Translations under genes and position numbers: made by a program
Shown: one piece after another, positions 42,149-50,591 of the stretch
Numbering within the stretch: position 1 is the first letter of the stretch
How the letters are laid out: the number at the start of each line of letters is the position of its first letter
Notes under the pieces: model-generated
Databases searched by the model: none
Seen by the model: only the letters and a program-made list of their open reading frames with translations
Told to the model about the DNA's origin: nothing
NCBI GenBank assembly: GCA_946404865.1
Contig: CAMJFC010000001.1
Location: 62,001-126,000 of the forward strand
DNA: 64,000 nucleotides
DNA from: an uncultured Prevotellaceae bacterium
GTDB lineage: Bacteria > Bacteroidota > Bacteroidia > Bacteroidales > Bacteroidaceae
Reading direction: 5' to 3'

Positions 42149-43186
42149 CTATTTATAAAACGTTTTATCGAATGCGTGGTATTCGTCTTTGCCTAAAATC
42201 ACGCGTTTCCACCAGGCGCTGATGAAACCGCAACCGTAACCGAACAGTTGCACGAACGATGCTCCTATACTCATGAAACCGATTTTCAGACTCTTGTTGC
42301 GGATGGTGGCATCTATCAGAATGACCAGGCAAAACAAGAGGATGGGCAGCCAAGGCGCAGCACACAACCAATAGTAACGGTGGGTGCCGGCATAGTGCAT
42401 CAGCACTCTGCCCACAGCCGAGGTGAGCACCAACGCGATGGTGCCTACGGTGAAGACTGACGGCAACAAATGCACCAACTTCAGCGAGTCGGGGTATTTC
42501 TTATAAAGGTTCACGCGCGCGATACCACTGTTGAATACCTGCCTGAAAAACTTACGGAAGTCAGTACGGCGCTTGTGCCAAACCCAAGCCTCGGGGAAGA
42601 GACGGCAACGGTAGCCACCCTGGAAGATGCGGATGCTGAAGTCGATGTCCTCACCGAAACGCATCTTCGAGAAACCGCCGAGCGCCTGATACACCTCGCG
42701 GCGGATGCCCATATTGAAAGAGCGAGGATAAAACTTGTCCAGTTTCTTTTTCCCGCCGCGGATGCCGCCCGTAGTGAAAAAACTGGTCATGGCATACGAG
42801 ATGGCTTTCTGCGTGTCGGTGAACGAGGGGTGCGCCCTGTCGGGACCGCCGAAAGCATCGGCAGGCTCGCGCGTCAACTCGTCCTCCACGGCTTGCAGAT
42901 AACCCGGAGGCAGCACCACATCGCTGTCGAGGATGAGGAAATAGTCGCCACGGGCGCGCTCGGCGCCGTAGTTGCGGCTCTGTCCGGGACCGGAGTTGTC
43001 CTTATTAAAAAAATGTAAGTCGAGTGTGCCGGAATAACCGTCACACACCGACTTACATGTGTTCGTTGAGCCGTCTTCCACAATCACCACTTCAAAGTCG
43101 GTGAATGTCTGTTCCTTGAGGCTGGCAAGCAGTTCACCCACCTCGTCGGGACGGTTGAAAACGGGTACGATGACCGAATATCTCAT
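42149..43186 (-). CDS. GT2 family glycosyltransferase with C-terminal membrane helices
   Basis: This 345-residue protein has the GT-A opening YSVIVPVFNRPDEVGELLASL, then VVIVEDGST, the nucleotide-sugar site GPGQSRNYGAERARGDYFLILDSDV (DSD as DxD) and an FGEDIDFSIRIFQGGYR acceptor motif (ED). Three or four hydrophobic segments follow (VFTVGTIALVLTSAVGRVL, WLPILLFCLVILIDATI, ASFVQLFGYGCGFISAW), placing it at the inner membrane. It probably adds a sugar to a lipid-linked glycan; acceptor and donor are unknown. It is 4 bp downstream of efp. Confidence 0.87.
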   Translation of the reverse strand: MRYSVIVPVFNRPDEVGELLASLKEQTFTDFEVVIVEDGSTNTCKSVCDGYSGTLDLHFFNKDNSGPGQSRNYGAERARGDYFLILDSDVVLPPGYLQAVEDELTREPADAFGGPDRAHPSFTDTQKAISYAMTSFFTTGGIRGGKKKLDKFYPRSFNMGIRREVYQALGGFSKMRFGEDIDFSIRIFQGGYRCRLFPEAWVWHKRRTDFRKFFRQVFNSGIARVNLYKKYPDSLKLVHLLPSVFTVGTIALVLTSAVGRVLMHYAGTHRYYWLCAAPWLPILLFCLVILIDATIRNKSLKIGFMSIGASFVQLFGYGCGFISAWWKRVILGKDEYHAFDKTFYK

Positions 43187-43190
43187 CCGA

Positions 43191-43757
43191 TTATTCTTTC
43201 ACGCGCTGCAAGTATGAACCGTCGCGGGTGTCCACCTGAATGAGCTCGCCTTCATTGATGAACAGCGGCACGCGTACTTCCACACCTGTCTCCAGTGTGG
43301 CGGGTTTGGTGGCGTTGGTGGCGGTGTCGCCTTTGATGCCCGGCTCACTGTGGGTCACACGCAGGACAGTCTTCACCGGCATCTCAGCATAGAGGATGGT
43401 GTTGGTGTCTGCGTCGCTCACCACTTCCACGATGTCGCTCTCTTTCATGTAGTCAACACCAGTGATGAGGTCTTTGGCGATGGGAATCTGGTCGTAAGTC
43501 TCCTGGTTCATGAAGATGTAGTCCTCGCCCTCCATGTAGAGGTACTGGTAGGAGCGGCGCTCCACGCGCACGTCCTCAAGAGCCTCGCCGATGTTGAAAC
43601 GCTTCTCCAACACACGGCCGCTCACCACGTCTTTCAGAGTGGTGCGCATGATGGTGTTACCCTTGCCGGGCTTAACGTGCAGGAAGTCGATGCAGAAATA
43701 CAACTTGCCGTCCATGCGGATGCAAGTACCTTTCTTGATGTCTTGTGATTTAATCAT
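43191..43757 (-). CDS. efp: Elongation factor P
   Basis: This 188-residue EF-P relieves ribosome stalling at consecutive prolines. The tRNA-mimic N-domain tip reads VKPGKGNTIMRTTL, with Lys in the modification position, and the C-terminal OB domains are GDTATNATKPATLETGVEVRVPLFINEGELIQVDTRDGSYLQRV. ATG 43757 (MIKSQDIKKGT) fits the family; the frame continues to 43886 across the promoter. No modification enzyme (EpmA/B or EarP type) is visible nearby. Confidence 0.95.
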   Translation of the reverse strand: MIKSQDIKKGTCIRMDGKLYFCIDFLHVKPGKGNTIMRTTLKDVVSGRVLEKRFNIGEALEDVRVERRSYQYLYMEGEDYIFMNQETYDQIPIAKDLITGVDYMKESDIVEVVSDADTNTILYAEMPVKTVLRVTHSEPGIKGDTATNATKPATLETGVEVRVPLFINEGELIQVDTRDGSYLQRVKE

Positions 43758-43832
43758 AATTAGTGTATGTGAAATTGAAAAATAATCATGCAAATGAGTG
43801 CTCTTGGAGCACAAAAATCGCTTTTTCAGGTG

Positions 43833-43840
43833 CAAAGTTA
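43833..43840 (-). promoter_or_regulatory. Predicted -7 box TAACTTTG for efp
   Basis: Reads caaagtta on the plus strand, 75 bp upstream of the efp start; matches TAnnTTTG. Confidence 0.5.
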
Positions 43841-43891
43841 CGCAAAATCCCGAAAAAAACATAAATATTCGTGCTAAAAATCGCATAATTC

Positions 43892-43922
43892 TTTGTTATT
43901 TAAAAAGAAATGCGTACTTTTG
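43892..43922 (+). promoter_or_regulatory. Predicted promoter of rpmH
   Basis: TTTG at 43892-43895, a 19-nt spacer and TACTTTTG at 43915-43922 match the Bacteroidota consensus fully. This is the best promoter in the window and leaves a leader of about 38 nt. Confidence 0.75.
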
Positions 43923-43966
43923 CATCCCAAATTGAGAAATAATACAAATAAAACATAGAAAAAACG

Positions 43967-44122
43967 ATGAAAAGAACATTCCAACCCCACAATCGCAGAA
44001 GAGTGAACAAGCACGGTTTCCGTGAGAGAATGGCTACCAAGAACGGTCGCCGCGTGTTGGCTTCCCGCCGCGCTAAAGGCCGCAAAAAGCTGAGCGTTAG
44101 CGATGAGCATCACGGAAAGTAA
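43967..44122 (+). CDS. rpmH: 50S ribosomal protein L34
   Basis: This 51-residue very basic protein has the L34 opening [22 protein letters not shown] and [22 protein letters not shown]. The start at 43967 follows a consensus promoter, and a hairpin terminator follows at 44153. It is too short for a long-ORF list but unmistakable. It stands alone between divergent efp and the PASTA gene, not in the dnaA/rnpA setting found in some bacteria. Confidence 0.97.
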   Translation: MKRTFQPHNRRRVNKHGFRERMATKNGRRVLASRRAKGRKKLSVSDEHHGK

Positions 44123-44152
44123 CCGGTTGTTCGCGTGTAGAAGATTCGGAGG

Positions 44153-44187
44153 ACAGGAAGAAGCCAGGCTTCATTCCTGTTTTTTTG
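44153..44187 (+). terminator. Terminator after rpmH
   Basis: ACAGGAAGAAGCC pairs with GGCTTCATTCCTGT (one bulge), followed by seven or eight T. Confidence 0.85.
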
Positions 44188-44333
44188 TGTATATGGGTTT
44201 TTAACTCCTTTTAACGCTTCTGTCGGCAGTAACTCCACGAAATGCATTAACTTTGCAGTCAATAAACCAACAACTCAGTTCCCGAAAGGGATTAAGTCGC
44301 TGAGCGAATGCGTACTTGAATAAATAACACCGG

Positions 44334-45080
44334 ATGACAATCAAAGAATTCTTTAAAAAATTTGCCAGTTGGCATCTTTGGGGCAACCTTTTGGCGATGG
44401 CCGTCATCGTGATTCTGCTCTTCTGGGGAGTCACGTATGCCCTGCAATTATATACCTACCACGGGCGCTCGGTAGAGATGCCCGACATCACGCAGAAGGG
44501 CTACGAACAGGCGGAGGCCATGCTCGACAGCCTTGACCTGAGCATCGAGGTGAGTGATACGGGGTTCATCAAAACGCTGCCCGCCGACTGCATCTTGGAA
44601 CAATCGATTCCCGCCGGTGATGTCATCAAACCCGGACGTGTCATCTATGTGAAAATCAATTCCGCACATTCTCCCCTCTGTCCCATTCCCGACATCGCCG
44701 ACAATAGTTCGCTGCGCGATGCCGTCACAAAACTCGAAGGTATCGGATTTACGCGCATCGGCGTGGAGAGCGTGCCGGGAGAATACGACTGGGTTTATCG
44801 GGTGAAGAGCCGCCATCGTATCTTGCAGCCTGGCGATATGCTCTCGACGGAAGACACGCTATCGCTTGAGGTGGGCGACGGTACACGCGACCCGGCCGTG
44901 GAGGTACAAATGACGACGGCTCCTGTGGATGAGTTCACGGATGATGACGACGAAGTGAAGAAACCGCGTCCGCGGCCCAAGAAGGTGGAGAACGGAGAAG
45001 GAGAGAAACGGCAAGAGTCGCATCCCGCACCTGCCGAGTCGCATCCTGCACCCGCGCCCGCACCCGCACCTGCCAACTAA
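44334..45080 (+). CDS. Membrane-anchored PASTA-domain protein
   Basis: This 248-residue protein has an N-terminal TM helix (LLAMAVIVILLFWGVTYALQL) followed by PASTA-type repeats at about 47-110 and 115-183 (MPDITQKGYEQAEAMLDSLDL...ILEQSIPAGDVIKPGRVIYVKI; PDIADNSSLRDAVTKLEGIGFTRI). The C-terminal tail is acidic and then Pro/Ala-rich (ESHPAPAESHPAPAPAPAP). PASTA repeats often bind peptidoglycan stem peptides; there is no kinase domain here. It heads an operon with rluD and ddl, which fits an envelope role. Confidence 0.88.
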   Translation: MTIKEFFKKFASWHLWGNLLAMAVIVILLFWGVTYALQLYTYHGRSVEMPDITQKGYEQAEAMLDSLDLSIEVSDTGFIKTLPADCILEQSIPAGDVIKPGRVIYVKINSAHSPLCPIPDIADNSSLRDAVTKLEGIGFTRIGVESVPGEYDWVYRVKSRHRILQPGDMLSTEDTLSLEVGDGTRDPAVEVQMTTAPVDEFTDDDDEVKKPRPRPKKVENGEGEKRQESHPAPAESHPAPAPAPAPAN

Positions 45081-45091
45081 TTCCTCATGGC

Positions 45092-46165
45092 ATGACGGAC
45101 ATCAAATCGCTGATAGAAGAGATAGAAGAGGAAGACGACCAGCAACTCTACGAGCACTTCCGCCTGGAGGTGGACCCGGGGCAGGAGGCTGTGCGCGTGG
45201 ATAAATTCCTCTTCGAACATATGCAGCATTCGTCGCGCAACCGCATCCAGCGGGCAGGCGACGCAGGGTTCGTGCATGTCAACGGCTTGCCCGCCAAAAA
45301 CAGTTACAAGGTGCGACCCGGCGATGTGGTCACGCTCATGCTTGACCGTCCCAAAAACGACACATCGATTATCCCCGAAGAGATACCCCTCAACATCGTC
45401 TATGAAGATGATGCGTTGATGGTCATCAATAAACCGGCAGGCATGGTGGTGCATCCCGGTTGCGGCAATTTCAACGGCACCCTGGTCAACGCCATCGCAT
45501 GGCATCTGCGCGACTTGAAGTCGTACGACCCCAACGACCCCGAGGTGGGGCTGGTGCACCGTATCGACAAAGACACCAGCGGACTGCTCGTCGTGGCGAA
45601 GACACCCGAGGCGAAATCACACCTCGGACTGCAATTCTTCAATAAGACCACCCACCGCAGTTACAACGCCTTGGTGTGGGGCAATTTCACAGACGATACC
45701 GGGCGTATCGAGGGGAACATCGCCCGCGACCCGCACGACAGACTGCGTATGACCGTCATGCCGCCCGACTCAGAGGTGGGCAAACCGGCGGTGACACACT
45801 TCCGTGTGATGGAACGGTTCGGATATACCACCTTGGTGGAATGTGTGCTCGAGACGGGGCGCACCCATCAGATACGCGCCCACATGAAGCATATCGGACA
45901 TCCCCTCTTCGCTGACGAACGGTATGGCGGCAACGAAATCTTGCGTGGCGAGCGCAGCAGCAGCTATATGTCGTTCATACACAACAGCCTGCAAATCTGC
46001 CACCGGCAGGCGCTTCACGCACGTACATTAGGTTTTGTGCATCCCGTCACGGGCGAACAGATGGACTTCACCTCGGAGTGGCCCGATGATTTCGCCAAAC
46101 TCATCATGCGATGGAGAGCGTACATCTCTGGAAAAGCAGGGAATACGACTCTTTCAGTTGAATAA
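45092..46165 (+). CDS. rluD: RluA-family 23S rRNA pseudouridine synthase (RluD-type)
   Basis: This 357-residue protein has an N-terminal S4-like domain (VRVDKFLFEHMQHSSRNRIQRAGDAGFVHVNG) and a synthase domain with the catalytic motif HRIDKDTSGLLVVAKT (catalytic Asp). ETGRTHQIRAHMKHIGHPLFAD follows. By length and architecture it resembles RluD, which modifies helix 69 of 23S rRNA; RluA-family members are hard to tell apart by eye. It starts 11 bp after the PASTA gene. Confidence 0.9.
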   Translation: MTDIKSLIEEIEEEDDQQLYEHFRLEVDPGQEAVRVDKFLFEHMQHSSRNRIQRAGDAGFVHVNGLPAKNSYKVRPGDVVTLMLDRPKNDTSIIPEEIPLNIVYEDDALMVINKPAGMVVHPGCGNFNGTLVNAIAWHLRDLKSYDPNDPEVGLVHRIDKDTSGLLVVAKTPEAKSHLGLQFFNKTTHRSYNALVWGNFTDDTGRIEGNIARDPHDRLRMTVMPPDSEVGKPAVTHFRVMERFGYTTLVECVLETGRTHQIRAHMKHIGHPLFADERYGGNEILRGERSSSYMSFIHNSLQICHRQALHARTLGFVHPVTGEQMDFTSEWPDDFAKLIMRWRAYISGKAGNTTLSVE

Positions 46166-46224
46166 TGGCGAACGGGCGGTCAAGGTGCGAAGCATCAAGC
46201 GAAACTTGAATAACTTATATAATA

Positions 46225-47226
46225 ATGAAATCCAACAAACGTACTATCGCAATTGTTTGCGGCGGCGACTCTTCCGAACATGATGTGTCGCTGCGTTCCG
46301 CACAAGGCTTGTATTCTTTTTTTGACAAAGAGCGTTATGATGTCTATATCGTCGATATCAAAGGGTTCGACTGGCATGTCAACCTGAACGACGGCACCAC
46401 GACCCCCATCGACCGAAACGATTTCTCGTTCCAAGAGAACGGCCGTCATAAGACGTTCGATTACGCATATATCACCATCCATGGCACACCTGGCGAGAAC
46501 GGCATCCTACAAGGCTATTTCGAACTGATGCGGATTCCCTATTCCACATCAGGCGTGCTCGTCGAAGCCATGACCTTCGATAAGTTCGTGCTCAACCAAT
46601 ACCTGCGCAGCTATGGCGTGAGCGTGGCCGAGAGCCTCCTCATCCGTCGCGGTTATGAGCATCTCGTCAGCGACGATGACATCCTGACTCGCATCGGTAT
46701 CCCCTGTTTTGTGAAACCCGCCAACGACGGTAGCAGCTTCGGCGTGTCGAAGGTGACCAATATCGACCATCTCGCACCGGCATTGCGCAAGGCCATGATG
46801 GAGAGCGACGAAGTGATGGTCGAAGCGTTCCTCGATGGAACGGAGATTACCTGCGGGTGCTATAAGACAAGGGAGAAGTCGGTGGTGTTCCCCATTACCG
46901 AGGTGGTCACCAACAATGAGTTTTTCGACTACGATGCGAAATACAATGGTCAGGTGGATGAAATCACTCCCGCGCGTATCCCCGAGCAGACTGCCCGCCG
47001 CGTGAGCGAACTCACCAGTGCCATCTACGACATCCTTCACTGCAACGGCATCATCCGCATCGACTATATCCTGACGAAGAATGCCGACGGAACGGATAAA
47101 ATCAACATGCTTGAGGTGAACACCACACCGGGTATGACTGCCACCAGTTTCATTCCCCAGCAGGTGCGTGCCGCCGGTCTCGACATCAAAGATGTACTCA
47201 CCGACATCGTGGAGAACCAGTTTTGA
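46225..47226 (+). CDS. ddl: D-alanine--D-alanine ligase
   Basis: This 333-residue ATP-grasp enzyme makes D-Ala-D-Ala for peptidoglycan. Motifs are CGGDSSEHDVSLRSAQ (N-terminal substrate loop, GGxSxEhxVSl), YITIHGTPGENGILQGYFE (HGxxGEdG), VKPANDGSSFGVSKV and the C-terminal metal site MLEVNTTPGMTATSF. The length is typical. Its product is used by MurF, encoded at 33791 on the other strand. Confidence 0.95.
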   Translation: MKSNKRTIAIVCGGDSSEHDVSLRSAQGLYSFFDKERYDVYIVDIKGFDWHVNLNDGTTTPIDRNDFSFQENGRHKTFDYAYITIHGTPGENGILQGYFELMRIPYSTSGVLVEAMTFDKFVLNQYLRSYGVSVAESLLIRRGYEHLVSDDDILTRIGIPCFVKPANDGSSFGVSKVTNIDHLAPALRKAMMESDEVMVEAFLDGTEITCGCYKTREKSVVFPITEVVTNNEFFDYDAKYNGQVDEITPARIPEQTARRVSELTSAIYDILHCNGIIRIDYILTKNADGTDKINMLEVNTTPGMTATSFIPQQVRAAGLDIKDVLTDIVENQF

Positions 47227-47235
47227 ACCTTAACT

Positions 47236-48444
47236 ATGAATACAGATTTTCAAGATCCTAACGTTTCTTCTTCCCAGGCTGGAGCCGGGGGAGGGTCTCC
47301 CTTCGACGACATCCGCCCCTTTAACCCGGAAGAGTTGCCTGAAGTGTTCGACAGGTTACTTGCCGACCGCCAGTTTCTTGCCGTGCTCTCGTATATCTAT
47401 CCCGGTGTGCCCGTGGAGGCCATTGCCGCCAAGATGCACACCTGCACCGACAATCTCGACTTCCAAAAGAAGTTCTGTTATGGATTCTTGGTCGAACTGT
47501 TAGCGAAAGCCAGTACCGGATGCGATATGAATGCTGAGGTACTCGATGCTTCCCGCCGCTATACCTTTGTCAGCAATCACCGCGATATCGTGCTCGACTC
47601 GGCATTGCTCGACAAACTGCTCATCGACGCAGAGTTTGAAACGACCTGCGAGATCGCCATCGGCGACAACCTGCTTTCACTCCCTTGGGTGAAAGATTTG
47701 GTCAGGGTCAATAAGTCGTTTATCGTGGAACGGAGTCTGCCGCCAAGGCAACTGCTGTTGGCAAGCAAGAAACTGTCTGAATATATGCACTACGCCGTAG
47801 GCGAGAAACACGAGAATATCTGGATTGCCCAGCGTGAGGGAAGGGCCAAGGACTCCGACGACCGTACACAGCCTGCCATCCTCAAGATGATGGCCATGGG
47901 CGGTGAGGGGTCGGTCATCGACCGTCTGGCGGCACTTCATATCGTGCCCCTCGCCATCTCATACGAGTTCGACCCCTGCGACTATCTCAAGGCTCAGGAG
48001 TTCCAACAAAAACGTGACATCGACGGGTTTAAAAAGTCTAAAGAGGATGATGTCGTCAGCATGCGTACGGGTATCATGGGCTATAAAGGTCGCATCCATT
48101 ACCATTGTGCTCCTTGCATCGACGACTACTTGCGTTCGCTCGACCCGGATATGCCTAAGGGTGAACTCTTCGATGCCGTGGCGGCACATATAGATAGTGA
48201 GATACACCGCCATTACCGTCTCTATCCGAACAATTTTATCGCTCTTGACCTGCTCAATGGCAGTCGCGACCATGCCGATCGTTATACTGCGGAGGAAGAG
48301 AAGGCTTTCGAGCAGTATCTGATGGCTCAGATGCAAAAAATCACACTACCCAATCCCGACCAACCCTATTTGCGGGAGCGGATGCTGACCATGTATGCCA
48401 ATCCGGCGAAAAACCAGTTAAGAGTGTTGAATGTTGAATTTTGA
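47236..48444 (+). CDS. PlsC-like acyltransferase, repeat-derived ends
   Basis: This 402-residue protein contains the acyltransferase motif TFVSNHRDIVLDSALL at about residues 112-127; the His-to-Asp spacing (HRDIVLD) fits the Bacteroidota variant group of glycerophosphate-type acyltransferases. A helical N-terminal region precedes it. It may acylate lysophosphatidate or another lipid at the inner membrane. Residues 12-21 (SSQAGAGGGS) are encoded by a ctggagccgggggaggg element found in intergenic DNA elsewhere. The last residues (RVLNVEF) are encoded by a gttgaat heptad repeat, so both ends have been remodelled by repeats. It starts 9 bp after ddl. Confidence 0.8.
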   Translation: MNTDFQDPNVSSSQAGAGGGSPFDDIRPFNPEELPEVFDRLLADRQFLAVLSYIYPGVPVEAIAAKMHTCTDNLDFQKKFCYGFLVELLAKASTGCDMNAEVLDASRRYTFVSNHRDIVLDSALLDKLLIDAEFETTCEIAIGDNLLSLPWVKDLVRVNKSFIVERSLPPRQLLLASKKLSEYMHYAVGEKHENIWIAQREGRAKDSDDRTQPAILKMMAMGGEGSVIDRLAALHIVPLAISYEFDPCDYLKAQEFQQKRDIDGFKKSKEDDVVSMRTGIMGYKGRIHYHCAPCIDDYLRSLDPDMPKGELFDAVAAHIDSEIHRHYRLYPNNFIALDLLNGSRDHADRYTAEEEKAFEQYLMAQMQKITLPNPDQPYLRERMLTMYANPAKNQLRVLNVEF

Positions 48445-48460
48445 GTGTTGAATGTTGAAT
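48426..48460 (+). repeat. 7-bp tandem repeat (gttgaat), 5 units, overlapping two genes
   Basis: Units gttgaat, gttgaat, tttgagt, gttgaat, gttgaat encode the acyltransferase C-terminus and stop, and then provide the ATG at 48452 of the next gene. Confidence 0.9.
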
Positions 48461-49249
48461 TATTCCCCTTTTAATCAGCATATCACGCCCTCCCCTCGGG
48501 GAGGGACGGGGTGGGGGCTCCCGGGGTGGGGGCTCCCAGGGTGGGGGCTCCCAGGGTGGGGGCTCCCAGGGCTCCCGGGGTTCTCGGGGCTCCTTTTCCT
48601 CCTCTTCATGCTTTTTTCGGCTTGTACCTCTTCCGACTATGACACGGGCGACGGGAAATATTCTTATCTCATCGGTGAGTTCGGGCATGTCTATACCAAT
48701 AACGAGGCAAAAATCACACGGCTTGTGACCGACCAGGGTGATGAGGTGCCCTTTGCGCAACCCGTTGAGCGTGATTGGGCTGCGACACCCGACAGCCTCT
48801 ACCGCGCCTATGTGCAATATGAGCGGAAGGCTGACTCAAAAGGATGCTATCGGATGTTCAACGTCGCACAAGTGCTGGTGCTCAATCCCTATGACAGGGA
48901 TGAACTGAAAGAAGAGCCGAAGTTCGACCCCGTAGGGTGGGAGAGTATGTGGGTGAGCTCCGACCATCGTTACTTGAACCTGTCCCTGCAACTGATGTTC
49001 GGCACGACCGACGAAGAGAAACTGTTGCAGCGCATAGGGCTGCTGAGGACATCAACGGTTAATCGCGACGATGGTACCTCAGAACTGAACCTCCAGTTGT
49101 ATCATGACCAAAACGGTGTGCCACAATATTATACATCAACGGTATATGTCAGCATCCCGCTCGACGGACTCAACGAAGGCGACGAACTGGTGCTGACTGT
49201 CAATACCTATCAAGGCGAGGTGACCAGACGATACACCATCTCACCGTGA
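48452..49249 (+). CDS. NigD-like lipoprotein with repeat-derived N-terminus
   Basis: This 265-residue protein has the lipobox LFMLFSAC (Cys58). The mature part (DTGDGKYSYLIGEFGHVYTNN, PVERDWAATPDSLYRAYVQYE, DELVLTVNTYQGEVTRRYTISP) fits the NigD-like family of Bacteroidales. The N-terminus before the hydrophobic core is abnormal: about 40 residues containing four GWGLP units (48509-48568) encoded by a 15-bp G-rich tandem repeat. No in-frame start codon lies between the repeat and Met53, which is too close to the Cys to form a signal peptide, so the repeat appears to be translated. Confidence 0.75.
   Translation: MLNYSPFNQHITPSPRGGTGWGLPGWGLPGWGLPGWGLPGLPGFSGLLFLLFMLFSACTSSDYDTGDGKYSYLIGEFGHVYTNNEAKITRLVTDQGDEVPFAQPVERDWAATPDSLYRAYVQYERKADSKGCYRMFNVAQVLVLNPYDRDELKEEPKFDPVGWESMWVSSDHRYLNLSLQLMFGTTDEEKLLQRIGLLRTSTVNRDDGTSELNLQLYHDQNGVPQYYTSTVYVSIPLDGLNEGDELVLTVNTYQGEVTRRYTISP
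48509..48568 (+). repeat. 15-bp G-rich tandem repeat, 4 units, coding GWGLP
   Basis: Units gggtgggggctcccr repeat exactly in frame, preceded by cccctcggggaggg (an inverted repeat often found in gene borders). The unit length is a multiple of three, so copy-number change would keep the frame. Confidence 0.9.
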
Positions 49250-49299
49250 GTGCCGTCTGGTCTTTCTTTGTTCTACAAGGTTTGTGTGGGTTTTACAAA

Positions 49300-49327
49300 G
49301 TAGGGACGCAGCGTGCTGCGTCCGTAG
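49300..49327. repeat. REP-like palindrome (GTAGGGACGCAGC type)
   Basis: GTAGGGACGCAGC and GCTGCGTCCGTAG are separated by GT, with one mismatched pair (C/G). It lies in the gap between the convergent NigD-like and tdh genes. Confidence 0.8.
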
Positions 49328-49356
49328 GTAACTCGTCTAAGGCACAGAGGTAATCT

Positions 49357-49389
49357 CTAACCCCTTACCTCCTGCCCCTTACCCCTTAT
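49357..49389 (+). repeat. 7-bp-period repeat (ccttacc) at tdh 3' end
   Basis: Units ctaacccc, ttacctcc, tgcccct, taccccttattt are of the same type as 42036-42148; the stretch reaches the tdh stop codon. Confidence 0.65.
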
Positions 49390-50339
49390 TTGAGCCTTTT
49401 GCTTAATTTCTCCAACATGTCCGTCGTCATGCGGGTGATGTCGTAATTCGGTGCCCACCCCCATTCGCGGCGGGCGCAGGTGTCATCCATCCGGTCGGGC
49501 CAGCTCTCCGCAATGCTTTGTTTGAGTGGATCCACATCGTAAACCATCTCAAAGTCAGGCTTGTGCTTCTTAATCTCTGCATAGATGGTCTCGGGGGCAA
49601 AACTCATCGAGGCCACATTGAAACCGTTGCGGTGAACCAACCGTTTAGGGTTGGCTTCCATCAGCATGATGGCGGCATTCAGAGCGTCGGGCATATACAT
49701 CATGTCGAGCTTTGTGCCTTTCTTGAGCGGACAGACGAACGTCTCACCTCTCACCGCACTGTAGAAGATGTCCACCGCATAGTCGGTGGTGCCGCCGCCC
49801 GGAGGGGTCATGTAGGAGATGATGCCCGGAAAGCGTACCGAACGGGTGTCAACACCATACTTGTGATAATAATAGGTACTCAACAGTTCTGTCGTCACTT
49901 TCGACACGCCATAAATGGTGCGCGGACGTTGGATGGTGTCCTGCGGTGTGCGGGTGTGGGGGGTGCTCAACCCGAACGAGCCGATGCTCGACGGGGTGAA
50001 CACGGCGCAGTGCTCCTCCCGTGCCACCTCAAGGATGTTCCAGAGTCCGTCGATGCCGATTTTCCAAGCCAGTCGCGGCTTCGACTCAGCCACCACCGAC
50101 AGCAGGGCAGCTAAGTTGTAGATGGCATCGATGTGGTGCTTTTTCACCACCTCGCTGATCATTTCTCCGTCGGTCACATCGGCCATCGCCGAGGGACCGC
50201 TTTCTTTCAGTTCGCCTTTCGGCTCCGCCCCGGTGATAAAGCCTGCCACCACGTGTTCATTGCCATAACGGCGGCGCAATTCCATCGTTAGTTCCGACCC
50301 AATCTGGCCTGTCGAACCAATGACCAAGATATTTTTCAT
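49386..50339 (-). CDS. tdh: L-threonine 3-dehydrogenase, SDR type
   Basis: This 317-residue extended short-chain dehydrogenase uses NAD (GSTGQIGSEL at the N-terminus) and has the catalytic YGVSKVTTELL (Tyr-x3-Lys) and the SSIGSFG Ser motif. RFPGIISYMTPPGGGTTDYAVDIFYSA is typical of the epimerase-like threonine dehydrogenases rather than sugar epimerases. It oxidises threonine to 2-amino-3-ketobutyrate. The divergent neighbour kbl supplies the next step, which supports the assignment. Confidence 0.93.
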   Translation of the reverse strand: MKNILVIGSTGQIGSELTMELRRRYGNEHVVAGFITGAEPKGELKESGPSAMADVTDGEMISEVVKKHHIDAIYNLAALLSVVAESKPRLAWKIGIDGLWNILEVAREEHCAVFTPSSIGSFGLSTPHTRTPQDTIQRPRTIYGVSKVTTELLSTYYYHKYGVDTRSVRFPGIISYMTPPGGGTTDYAVDIFYSAVRGETFVCPLKKGTKLDMMYMPDALNAAIMLMEANPKRLVHRNGFNVASMSFAPETIYAEIKKHKPDFEMVYDVDPLKQSIAESWPDRMDDTCARREWGWAPNYDITRMTTDMLEKLSKRLK

Positions 50340-50591
50340 ACTATTTCAATTTGAAGGTTATTCATGGATTTGCCATGCAAAATAAATGTTTTTTTTTGAT
50401 ATGCGCACGTTTTTTTCTCGAAAAATTGATATTCATGCGTTTTTTATAAAAAATAACACTTCGTTAGGGCCACCTTTCATTTTTTTTCTGTTACTTTGTG
50501 GTGCATTTTTAACTAATTGATTGACGAATTCCCCTCTTGATGGTGCGACCTTCACAATCTACCCTCGGGGAGGGGCTAAACCTTAAATACT

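Noticed and set aside
41184..42158. 324-codon plus-strand open frame
   Set aside because: Antisense to radC, and it includes translated low-complexity repeats at both ends.
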